Source: Caenimonas soli
Lineage (GTDB): Bacteria; Pseudomonadota; Gammaproteobacteria; Burkholderiales; Burkholderiaceae_C
Length of the DNA: 64,000 nt
Assembly: GCF_013155545.1 (NCBI RefSeq)
Contig: NZ_JABJVV010000005.1
Coordinates: 124,001-188,000 of the forward strand
Reading direction: 5' to 3'
A model generated the notes under the pieces. That model had not been told where the DNA came from and searched no databases. It saw only the letters and a list, made by a program, of their open reading frames with translations. A program made the position numbers and the translations under genes. How positions within the stretch are numbered: position 1 is the first letter of the stretch; each line of letters opens with the position of its first letter. Of this stretch, positions 30,031 to 44,045 are shown piece after piece.

Positions 30031-30846
30031 TCATTCGAATCCCCCGCCGAAGTCGTGCGCCACCGTCGGCCCCGGATAGTGAAAAGCCACGGGGCCATCC
30101 GGCTTGGCATGGACGAACTGGTCCACCAGTGGATCGCCGGAGGCCATGACTTCCTGGGGCGTGCCTTGCGCGGCCACCTTGCCGTTGGCCAGCACGATCA
30201 CCTGGTCGGCAATGCTGAAGGTTTCCTCCAGGTCGTGCGAGACCACGATGCTGGTGATGCCCAGCGTGTCGTTGAGCCGGCGGATCAACTGCGCCGCCGT
30301 GCCCAGGGAAATCGGGTCGAGCCCGGCGAACGGCTCGTCGTACATGATGAGGTCCGGGTCCAGCGCGATCGCTCGGGCCAGTGCAACGCGCCTGGCCATG
30401 CCGCCGGAAATCTGCGAGGGCATCAGGTCGCGCGCACCGCGCAGGCCGACGGCATTGAGCTTCATGAGGACGATGTCGCGCACCAGCCCTTCCGGCAGGT
30501 CGGTGTGCTCACGCAAGGGAAACGCCACGTTGTCGAACACGCTCAGGTCGGTGAACAGGGCGCCGAACTGGAACAGCATGCCCATGCGGCGGCGTACCGC
30601 ATAAAGCCCGGTGGCATCGAGCGCACCCACCTCCTGCCCGTCGAACGTCAGTTCGCCCTCCTGGGCCCTGACCTGCCCGCCGATCAGGCGCAGCACCGTG
30701 GTCTTGCCGCCGCCGGAGGCGCCCATCAGCGCCGTCACCTTGCCTCGCGGCACGGTGAAGCTCAGGTCGTCGAGGATGCGGCGATCCCCGTAGCCAAAGC
30801 TCAGGTGGCGGCATTCGACGAGTGCCGTGGATTCGGAATTGGTCAT
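30031..30846 (-). CDS. mlaF: Phospholipid transport ATP-binding protein MlaF
   Basis: MlaF is the ATPase of the Mla transporter, 271 residues from ATG 30846. Walker A is GASGGGKTT, the Q-loop region reads [11 protein letters not shown], the signature [12 protein letters not shown] replaces the usual LSGGQ as in other MlaF proteins, Walker B is [13 protein letters not shown] and the switch His is in VSHDLEETF. It is the first gene of mlaFED-A-CB, so a promoter is expected in the 80-base gap beyond gltD. Confidence 0.95.
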   Translation of the reverse strand: MTNSESTALVECRHLSFGYGDRRILDDLSFTVPRGKVTALMGASGGGKTTVLRLIGGQVRAQEGELTFDGQEVGALDATGLYAVRRRMGMLFQFGALFTDLSVFDNVAFPLREHTDLPEGLVRDIVLMKLNAVGLRGARDLMPSQISGGMARRVALARAIALDPDLIMYDEPFAGLDPISLGTAAQLIRRLNDTLGITSIVVSHDLEETFSIADQVIVLANGKVAAQGTPQEVMASGDPLVDQFVHAKPDGPVAFHYPGPTVAHDFGGGFE

Positions 30847-30884
30847 CCAGCAGGAAGAGCCGGGACTTGAGCCCGGCCGCAAAT

Positions 30885-30915
30885 GGCAAAGCCTGCAATG
30901 ATACGAGGCTTTGCC
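30885..30915 (-). terminator. Hairpin between gltD and mlaF
   Basis: A perfect 10-base inverted repeat (GGCAAAGCCT / AGGCTTTGCC) with an 11-base loop starts 12 bases after the gltD stop. There is no clear T-run after it on the minus strand, so it may be a weak terminator or an mRNA-end stabilising stem separating gltBD from the mla operon. Confidence 0.45.
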
Positions 30916-30926
30916 TTAGCCCCGGT

Positions 30927-32393
<1,467 letters not shown>

Positions 32394-32411
32394 GATTGTT
32401 TTCCCGTCCTA

Positions 32412-37136
<4,725 letters not shown>

Positions 37137-37168
37137 GGCGCACTCCTGGAGGTTTTTCGTGGGGGTCA

Positions 37169-37197
37169 AGAATAATGCAGCGCAGCAATCTTGCCAA
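37169..37197 (-). promoter_or_regulatory. gltB: Putative sigma-70 promoter of gltBD
   Basis: On the minus strand TTGGCA (37197-37192) and TATTCT (37174-37169) are spaced by 17 bases, five and four matches to consensus. They lie about 35 bases upstream of the gltB start. The outer end of the transposase element begins only 13 bases beyond the -35 box. Assigned by eye. Confidence 0.5.
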
Positions 37198-37209
37198 GCA
37201 AAACAATCG

Positions 37210-37226
37210 GGGTCAGATTCCAATTA
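37210..37226 (+). repeat. Left 17-base terminal inverted repeat of transposase element
   Basis: GGGGTCAGATTCCAATT is the exact reverse complement of 37994-38010. A related partner, ATTGGGGACAGATTAAATT, lies inside at about 37253-37271 next to the transposase stop. The preceding AATC together with this repeat can form a small imperfect hairpin. Confidence 0.85.
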
Positions 37227-37265
37227 ATTTGGCACCAAAATGACGCACCGATAATTGGGGACAGA

Positions 37266-37964
37266 TTAAATTGGTGCCTTGGCTAAGGAGGGCCGCCCCG
37301 CCCGGGTCTTGCTGACGCGCCGCTGGGTTCGCTTTTGCAGGTCCGCCACGTAATCGGCCTCCCCCAGAGCCCAACCGCGCAAGGCCGAGTCCGTCAAGGC
37401 ATGCTGCTGTTGAGCCGAGATGCCGGACCGCACCAAATCCGCGTAGGCGGCGTCCCGGGCGAATGGCGTGTTGCCCAGCTCCCAGTAGAGCGGATGAGGC
37501 GACACGAGCCGGTCGTTGCGAAGCCCCACGTAGTGACGATGGCTCGACCAGGGATAGTCGCCCGGCTCCAAAGCGATACCTGCACGCACCGGGTTGAGGT
37601 CGATATAGGCCATGCAGGCCAGCAAATAGCGTTCCGCCTGGATCAAGGTGGACTTGTAGCGGCCCTCCCACAAGGTGCCGGTGCGTCCCTCCCGCTGGTT
37701 GAAGTAGCGAACGTAGCGCCGCCCCACGGCCTGCATCATCTCGGGAATGCCCTCAGCGGTCTCAGGAGTTGCGAGCAAGTGGAAATGGTTGCTCATCAGC
37801 ACATAGGCATGGATGGCCACACCCGCCTTGCGCGAGTGTTCCTCGATCATGGCCAGCAGCGTCTCATAGTCGTTGTTGGCAGCAAAGATCGCCTGCCGGT
37901 TATTGCCACGCTGGATGATGTGGTGCGGAAAACCGGGGACTGTGAGTCGAGGGAGTCGGGCCAT
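37266..37964 (-). CDS. REP-associated tyrosine transposase (Y1/HUH family)
   Basis: This is a 232-residue transposase of the IS200-like REP-associated group, cutting and joining single-stranded DNA through a tyrosine. N-terminal RLPRLTVPGFPHHIIQRGNN is the family start, the HUH-type metal motif is SNHFHLLATP, and the candidate nucleophile Tyr is in GRRYVRYFNQREGRTG. GTLWEGRYKSTLI and YIDLNPVRAGI follow as in relatives. The reading frame looks intact. It is a solo gene without accessory proteins and is flanked by 17-base inverted repeats. Confidence 0.93.
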   Translation of the reverse strand: MARLPRLTVPGFPHHIIQRGNNRQAIFAANNDYETLLAMIEEHSRKAGVAIHAYVLMSNHFHLLATPETAEGIPEMMQAVGRRYVRYFNQREGRTGTLWEGRYKSTLIQAERYLLACMAYIDLNPVRAGIALEPGDYPWSSHRHYVGLRNDRLVSPHPLYWELGNTPFARDAAYADLVRSGISAQQQHALTDSALRGWALGEADYVADLQKRTQRRVSKTRAGRPSLAKAPI

Positions 37965-37993
37965 GGATGATTGAGCTGCGCCAACGCATCATA

Positions 37994-38010
37994 AATTGGA
38001 ATCTGACCCC
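37994..38010 (-). repeat. Right 17-base terminal inverted repeat of transposase element
   Basis: AATTGGAATCTGACCCC is the exact reverse complement of 37210-37226. Together with the next bases it forms a short hairpin (AATTGG ... CCAATT, 37994-38014), consistent with a structured end recognised as single-stranded DNA. Confidence 0.85.
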
Positions 38011-38031
38011 AATTAGAGGTTCGCCGGGTAC

Positions 38032-38868
38032 CTAGGCTTCCAGCCCGGGATAGCGCAACGGCTCCAGGCCCTGCAAGCCGAACTCGGACAACACCGCGCG
38101 CAGCCGCTCCGCGGCACTGCGCTTTCGCTGGCCGTTGTACCGCGCCAGGATGAGTTCGTTCTTCAGGCTGTGCTCCCAGCCCACCAGTTCGGTCACTGTC
38201 ACTTGGTAACCGCAGGCTTCCAGGTACAGGCAGCGCAGCACGTTGGTCAACTGGCTACCCAGCTCCCGCGTGTGCAAGGGGTGGCGCCACAGCTCAGCCA
38301 GCGGTGTGCGCGAAAGCGCAGAGGCCTTGTTCTGCCGCAGGCACACCGCCACTTCGGCCTGACAGCAGGGCACCAGCACCATGAACCGAGCCTGCTTGCG
38401 CAGACCGAAAGCGATCGCGTCGTCGGTCGCGGTATCACAGGCGTGGAGCGCCGTCACCACATCGATTCGTTCCGGCAGCACCGCCGCATCGGCGGCTTCG
38501 GCCACGCTCAGGTTGAGGAACGACATGCGCTCGAACCCCAACCTTGCAGCCAGCGCACTCGATCTTTCCACCAGCTCGGGCCGCGTCTCCACACCGTAGA
38601 TGTGCCCGCTGCCCCGCTCCTTGAAGAACAGGTCATAGAGGATGAACCCGAGGTACGACTTGCCCGCCCCATGGTCTGCCAGCGTCGGGCTGTTCCCGGT
38701 GGCTGGCAGTTCCAGCAGCAATTTCTCGATGAACTGATAGAGGTGATAGACCTGCTTGAGCTTGCGGCGCGAGTCCTGGTTCATCCGCCCATCACGGGTG
38801 AGGATGTGCAGTTCCTTGAGCAGTTCGGTCGATTGGCCCGGCCGCAGCTCCAGTTGCTCCTGCTTCAT
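38032..38868 (-). CDS. SAM-dependent methyltransferase, Methyltransf_32-like, function unknown
   Basis: The 278-residue protein has a class I methyltransferase core. Motif I reads ADHGAGKSYLGF (residues about 63-75), the acidic end of beta 2 is GVETRPELVERS, and TALHACDTATDDAI followed by MVLVPCCQ matches the pattern of the METTL25/RRNAD1 group. The first 55 residues are helical and charged. The substrate is unknown; RNA or protein methylation is possible. Its start overlaps the DUF1415 stop as ATGA, and a mobile element lies just downstream. Confidence 0.8.
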   Translation of the reverse strand: MKQEQLELRPGQSTELLKELHILTRDGRMNQDSRRKLKQVYHLYQFIEKLLLELPATGNSPTLADHGAGKSYLGFILYDLFFKERGSGHIYGVETRPELVERSSALAARLGFERMSFLNLSVAEAADAAVLPERIDVVTALHACDTATDDAIAFGLRKQARFMVLVPCCQAEVAVCLRQNKASALSRTPLAELWRHPLHTRELGSQLTNVLRCLYLEACGYQVTVTELVGWEHSLKNELILARYNGQRKRSAAERLRAVLSEFGLQGLEPLRYPGLEA

Positions 38869-39419
38869 GGCGAAGGCCCGACGCCCAGGGCGGCCCAGCC
38901 CTCCGGACCCAATCCTTGCAGCGTCCGCATATTGGCTTCGTAGATGGCCTCCGGCTGGGGAAAAGCCTGCACCGCCCGCTCGATACTCGCTTCGCGCAGC
39001 AAGTGGATGGTGGGATACGGCGAACGGTTGGTGAAATTGGAGATGTCGCCTGCTTGAGTCCCTGCAAACTGGTACGCGGGGTGGAAGCTCGCGAGCTGGA
39101 TCACGCCTTCCAGCCCGCGCCGGCGAAGCAGGCGGTCGGCCGTCGCCAGAAAATCGTTGAACTCCAGAAAATCCTCCAGGCAGCGAGGCGCGATCAACAG
39201 GGTGGTTTCGCGAATTGCCGGATCCATGCCGACCAGCGCTGCCAACTCCTTATCCAGCTCTTCAAGCAGTTGCCGCGGCTGCGTAGCCTCGCTGACGGCA
39301 TAGTGCACCTGGTCCTTGACGTGAACCGCCTTGGCGAAGGGACACAGGTTCAGGCCGATGACCGCACGCTCCAGCCAGTTGCGCGTGTCGCTCACTACAG
39401 TGTCGGCGGCATTGCTCAT
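38865..39419 (-). CDS. DUF1415 family protein
   Basis: The 184-residue soluble protein belongs to DUF1415. The opening WLERAVIGLNLCPFAKAV has an invariant Cys-Pro-Phe and the centre reads IAPRCLEDFLEFNDFL. The segment IQLASFHPAYQFAGT, followed by NFTNRSPYPTIHLLRE, is strongly conserved. No enzymatic function is established. It is coupled by ATGA overlap to the methyltransferase and lies 28 bases after dgt, so all could be cotranscribed with aroKB-dgt. Confidence 0.88.
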   Translation of the reverse strand: MSNAADTVVSDTRNWLERAVIGLNLCPFAKAVHVKDQVHYAVSEATQPRQLLEELDKELAALVGMDPAIRETTLLIAPRCLEDFLEFNDFLATADRLLRRRGLEGVIQLASFHPAYQFAGTQAGDISNFTNRSPYPTIHLLREASIERAVQAFPQPEAIYEANMRTLQGLGPEGWAALGVGPSP

Positions 39420-39447
39420 CGTGCAAGGATTTTACGTTGCAGCGCAC

Positions 39448-40578
<1,131 letters not shown>

Positions 40579-40579
40579 G

Positions 40580-41692
40580 TCAGGCAGCGCTGCAGCAGCG
40601 CGCTATGACCTCACGCACCATCGCTTCCGGCGCAGGCCGCACTGCCGCACTGCCCGGCCTGTCGATGACCACGAACTTGATTTCCCCCGCCTCGGTCTTC
40701 TTGTCGACCTGCATCAGTTCGAGGTAGCGGTGCGCCCCGAGTGCGGGACCGACGACAGGCAATCCCGCCCGTTCGATCAGTGCAGTGACGCGTTGCACGA
40801 AGGCCGCGTCGACCAAGCCGAGGCGTTGCGACAGATGCAAGGCCATCACCATGCCGCATCCCACGGCCTCGCCGTGCAGCCACTGACCATATCCCAGCCC
40901 TGCTTCGATCGCATGGCCGAAGGTATGGCCGAAGTTGAGGTTGGCGCGCAGGCCGGATTCACGCTCGTCCTGGGCCACCACCCAGGCCTTGATCTCGCAG
41001 CTGCGCCGGACGGCATGGGCCATCAGGGTGGCGTCGCGATCCATCAACCCCTGGATGTTGGTCTCGATCCAGGCGAGGAACTCCATGTCGGCGATCGGTC
41101 CGTACTTGATCACCTCGGCCAGCCCCGCGCTGAACTCGCGCGCCGGCAGGGTCGCCAGCGTGTCCAGGTCGCAAACCACCAGCCGCGGTTGATAGAAGGC
41201 CCCGATCATGTTCTTGCCCAGCGGGTGGTTGATGGCCGTCTTGCCGCCAACGGAAGAGTCCACCTGGGCCAGCAGTGTCGTGGGGACCTGCACGAAGGGC
41301 ACGCCACGCATGTAGCAAGCCGCCGCGAAACCCGTCATGTCCCCCACCACACCGCCCCCCAGGGCGTAGAGCACGGTCTTGCGATCGCAGGCCTTTTGCA
41401 GCAAGGCATCGAAAATCAGGTTGAGGGTCTGCCAGGTCTTGTGTTCTTCGCCGTCCGGCAAGGCGACGACATGCACCGCCTGATGGCGCCCGGAAATGGC
41501 CCGCTCAAGCTGGGCGGCATACAAGGGCGCCACGGTGGTGTTGGTGACGATCAGGGCCTGGGCCGCTGCGGGAACGCCCGTCCAGGTCGCGGTGTCGCCC
41601 AGCAGGCCGGCGCCGATGTTGATCGGGTAACTGCGGTCGCCGAGCTCGATCGGGACCTGGTGCAAAACGGAAGCGGTGGAAGCGGCTGGCAT
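40580..41692 (-). CDS. aroB: 3-dehydroquinate synthase
   Basis: AroB converts DAHP to 3-dehydroquinate in the shikimate pathway using NAD and a divalent metal. The 370-residue protein has [10 protein letters not shown], the nucleotide-binding [40 protein letters not shown] and the metal-binding [11 protein letters not shown]. It lies ten bases after aroK. Confidence 0.97.
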   Translation of the reverse strand: MPAASTASVLHQVPIELGDRSYPINIGAGLLGDTATWTGVPAAAQALIVTNTTVAPLYAAQLERAISGRHQAVHVVALPDGEEHKTWQTLNLIFDALLQKACDRKTVLYALGGGVVGDMTGFAAACYMRGVPFVQVPTTLLAQVDSSVGGKTAINHPLGKNMIGAFYQPRLVVCDLDTLATLPAREFSAGLAEVIKYGPIADMEFLAWIETNIQGLMDRDATLMAHAVRRSCEIKAWVVAQDERESGLRANLNFGHTFGHAIEAGLGYGQWLHGEAVGCGMVMALHLSQRLGLVDAAFVQRVTALIERAGLPVVGPALGAHRYLELMQVDKKTEAGEIKFVVIDRPGSAAVRPAPEAMVREVIARCCSAA

Positions 41693-41702
41693 GGCCCCAA
41701 GT

Positions 41703-42272
41703 TTAAGGGCGCGGCGATATCACCCCGGCCAGCTCCAGTTGCATCAGGATCATGTTGACCAGCGTGGGCACCGAAGGCCGGCCGGTTTCGATGATGAAGT
41801 GAGATGTTTCGCGGTAGAGCGGATCGCGCTCTTCGTAGAGGCTGCGCAAGCGGCCCAGCGGATCGGCAACTTGCAGCAAAGGCCGATTGCCGTCGTGGCG
41901 GACGCGCCGGAACACCTCTTCCGGCGTGGACCTCAGGTAGATCACTTGGCCCGACCCGCGCAGGCGTTCGCGGTTGGCAGACCTGAGCACGGCGCCGCCG
42001 CCTGTGGCCAGAACTCCCGCGAGGCCTTCCGTGAGATCGTGGATAACCGATTGCTCGATGTCGCGAAAGGCGGCTTCGCCTTCGCGTTCGAAGAAATCGC
42101 GAATCGAGCAGCCGATCCGCTGCTCGATCACGTGGTCGGAATCGGTGAATGAAAGGCTCAACCGCCGGGCGAGTTGACGCCCGACGGTTGATTTGCCCGA
42201 GCCGGGCAGGCCGACGAGAACTATCCCCGGTTGCCGCTCAGCTGTTGAAGTGGTTAGCTCGGACTGTTGCAA
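41703..42272 (-). CDS. aroK: Shikimate kinase
   Basis: AroK phosphorylates shikimate. The 189-residue protein shows Walker [10 protein letters not shown], the shikimate-binding Asp in [24 protein letters not shown] and the ATGGGAVL loop. The only available start in frame is TTG 42272, which overlaps the end of the Ig-like lipoprotein gene by 19 bases and lacks a clear ribosome-binding site. Expression may therefore depend on coupling to that accessory gene or on a start misread here. Confidence 0.93.
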   Translation of the reverse strand: MQQSELTTSTAERQPGIVLVGLPGSGKSTVGRQLARRLSLSFTDSDHVIEQRIGCSIRDFFEREGEAAFRDIEQSVIHDLTEGLAGVLATGGGAVLRSANRERLRGSGQVIYLRSTPEEVFRRVRHDGNRPLLQVADPLGRLRSLYEERDPLYRETSHFIIETGRPSVPTLVNMILMQLELAGVISPRP

Positions 42273-44005
42273 CTGCTCGCACCGTACGGCGGAGTCAGGA
42301 AGGAACCATTGGCCTGGTCACCCTCGACGAAGAAGGTGATGTAGCTCTTGGTATCCGTACCTTCGGACCCAGCCACATTAGTCGTTACCCTAACAGTGTA
42401 GGACAGCCACGTGGCGACGTTCTGCGGGTACTCGACCTGGATGGTCATCCGCCCGTTCGAGCCAGTAGCGTTCGAACCCAGGAAAGACAGGATCACGTCG
42501 GCCTTGCGAGGCTCCAGCTTGCCGTTTCCATTGATGTCCTCGCCGGTATCCAGCGACGCGTTGCGGTTCGTGTCCTCGTTCGGACACCATACCCGGCCGG
42601 TGGTCGCGGTCGGCACGGTCGTGGTACTGAGGCCGGTAGTGGAGCTATTCGGCGGATTGTTTCCAGTCACCTGGTAGGTAGAGGTAGTGGTAGCCGCGCT
42701 GTCTACGAAATGGAATTCGCCCTTGCCGTAGTGCGTGATGTCGACGCTGGCGGAAACAATGGCATTGGGGACTGCATTGCCCGCCGAATCGGCAACCGCG
42801 ACGTCGAACTTCTTGATATAGGTCAAGTCGTTGTTGCCTTTGGTCAAAAGGTTGTTGTCGCCCAAGGTGATCGAAAGGGGTTGGCTGGCGACGGTCAAGG
42901 TTTGCGTGACGGCGTTGGGGCACGCACTTGCAGCGATCGAGGCATCGTCCAAGCCATAGCATGCCCGGATAACGACGCCATTGGTGGGGCTCGAGCGTGT
43001 TCCAGCGATGTAGTCCGCAATCGCTTCGCCATTGACGTCGCTGTAGACCGTGGCGGTGCCGGTGGAAATTTGCTCGCCGCTACCCAAGGCAGGGGCAACG
43101 ATTTCGAAGCGAACCCGGACATTCTGGATCGCCACATTCCCGGCATTGAGGAACTTGGCCTTCAGGCCGGCGCGATTCGTGGTGGAGCCGCTGGTGTTCG
43201 GGGAAATCGTGTTCGGGACAATCGCCAGGCTTTGCGAACTGATCGGACCCGCCGCGACCGGTATGGCGCCGCCGCCACCACTCACGACCTGTACTGCGCG
43301 AGTCGCGGTGACGCCAAGCGCGGCCGCGTTGACGGAATAGGTCCCGTCCGTTGCCGGAGCAGCGCCAAGAATCGCGGATGCGTTGCCGTTGATGTCGGTC
43401 GTGACGCTTTGAGTAAAGCCAAGACTACCCGACAGTTGGACAGCCACATTCGGCACTCCAGCGCCGGTGGAGTCGGTGACCTTGATAGCCGTGGTGACGC
43501 TGGCACCGGGAGCAGGCGTCGCGGGCACCGCGGTCACGGAGATCGCGCTTCCGGTCACCGGGATAACAGCGGTCGCCGTTTTTCCGGCTATGGTGATGGT
43601 GGCCGTAATGTTGCGGTTGGCCTTGTTGGCACCGATGGAAATATTGCCGGAAGCTTGTCCGGACGCGTTTGTCGTCGAAGAAACCGGTGTGTAGATGCCG
43701 GTATCCACTGAAACCGTCAAGGCTGCGCCGGGGACGGGGTTGTTGTTGGCATCCAGGGCCGTGACGGTCAACAGGGCCTTGTCGCTGCCGCCGTTGTTCA
43801 GGGCCGACTTGTCCAGCTGGTAGATGAAGCTGGACAGGGTGACCGTTGTGGTCGTCGTGACTGTCGTGGTCGTGCCAGTAGTGCCGGTCGTGGCCGTCGT
43901 GCCCGTCGTGCCCGTCGTGCCCGCACTGCCGCCTCCCCCACCGCACGCAGCCAGCATGGCGAGCAGCACAAGGCTCACCAGAGTTTTCAGAAAATTCACG
44001 TACAT
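42254..44005 (-). CDS. Ig-like (Big_1/invasin-type) surface lipoprotein
   Basis: The 583-residue protein starts at ATG 44005 after GGGGA. Residues 1-22 are a lipoprotein signal with lipobox LAAC. A Gly/Thr/Val-rich low-complexity linker of about 40 residues follows. The rest is a chain of bacterial Ig-like domains with typical strand pairs: DANNNPVPGAALTVSVDTG, DSTGAGVPNVAVQLSG, DSAGNAVPNAIVSASVDI. A Cys pair and an Asp/Asn-rich NEDTNRNASLDTGEDINGNG stretch (about 490-510) looks calcium-binding. Location between pilQ and aroK, and lower GC (57-58% in two hand-counted 60-base samples), suggest an accessory adhesin or structural protein. Confidence 0.82.
   Translation of the reverse strand: MYVNFLKTLVSLVLLAMLAACGGGGGSAGTTGTTGTTATTGTTGTTTTVTTTTTVTLSSFIYQLDKSALNNGGSDKALLTVTALDANNNPVPGAALTVSVDTGIYTPVSSTTNASGQASGNISIGANKANRNITATITIAGKTATAVIPVTGSAISVTAVPATPAPGASVTTAIKVTDSTGAGVPNVAVQLSGSLGFTQSVTTDINGNASAILGAAPATDGTYSVNAAALGVTATRAVQVVSGGGGAIPVAAGPISSQSLAIVPNTISPNTSGSTTNRAGLKAKFLNAGNVAIQNVRVRFEIVAPALGSGEQISTGTATVYSDVNGEAIADYIAGTRSSPTNGVVIRACYGLDDASIAASACPNAVTQTLTVASQPLSITLGDNNLLTKGNNDLTYIKKFDVAVADSAGNAVPNAIVSASVDITHYGKGEFHFVDSAATTTSTYQVTGNNPPNSSTTGLSTTTVPTATTGRVWCPNEDTNRNASLDTGEDINGNGKLEPRKADVILSFLGSNATGSNGRMTIQVEYPQNVATWLSYTVRVTTNVAGSEGTDTKSYITFFVEGDQANGSFLTPPYGASSCNSPS
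43847..43925. repeat. Short tandem repeats encoding the Thr/Gly linker
   Basis: The plus strand carries runs of GTCGTGCCC, with three exact copies at the right end, and degenerate GTGGTC/GTCGTG units to the left. They encode the TGTTGTT / TTTTV linker after the lipobox. Units are multiples of three, so copy changes would alter linker length without shifting frame. Confidence 0.75.
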
Positions 44006-44045
44006 GAGTTTTTCCCCGTCCAATTCTTCTTGAGTTTGTTTGTGA

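Larger units (their letters stand above)
37210..38010. mobile_element. Solo REP-associated tyrosine transposase element, about 0.8 kb
   Basis: A single transposase gene is enclosed by perfect 17-base inverted repeats. The GGGGTCAGATT-type ends recur with many transposases of this family in proteobacteria, from general knowledge. No target-site duplication is obvious, as expected for single-strand HUH transposition. The element is wedged between the gltB promoter region and an unrelated methyltransferase gene. Confidence 0.7.
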
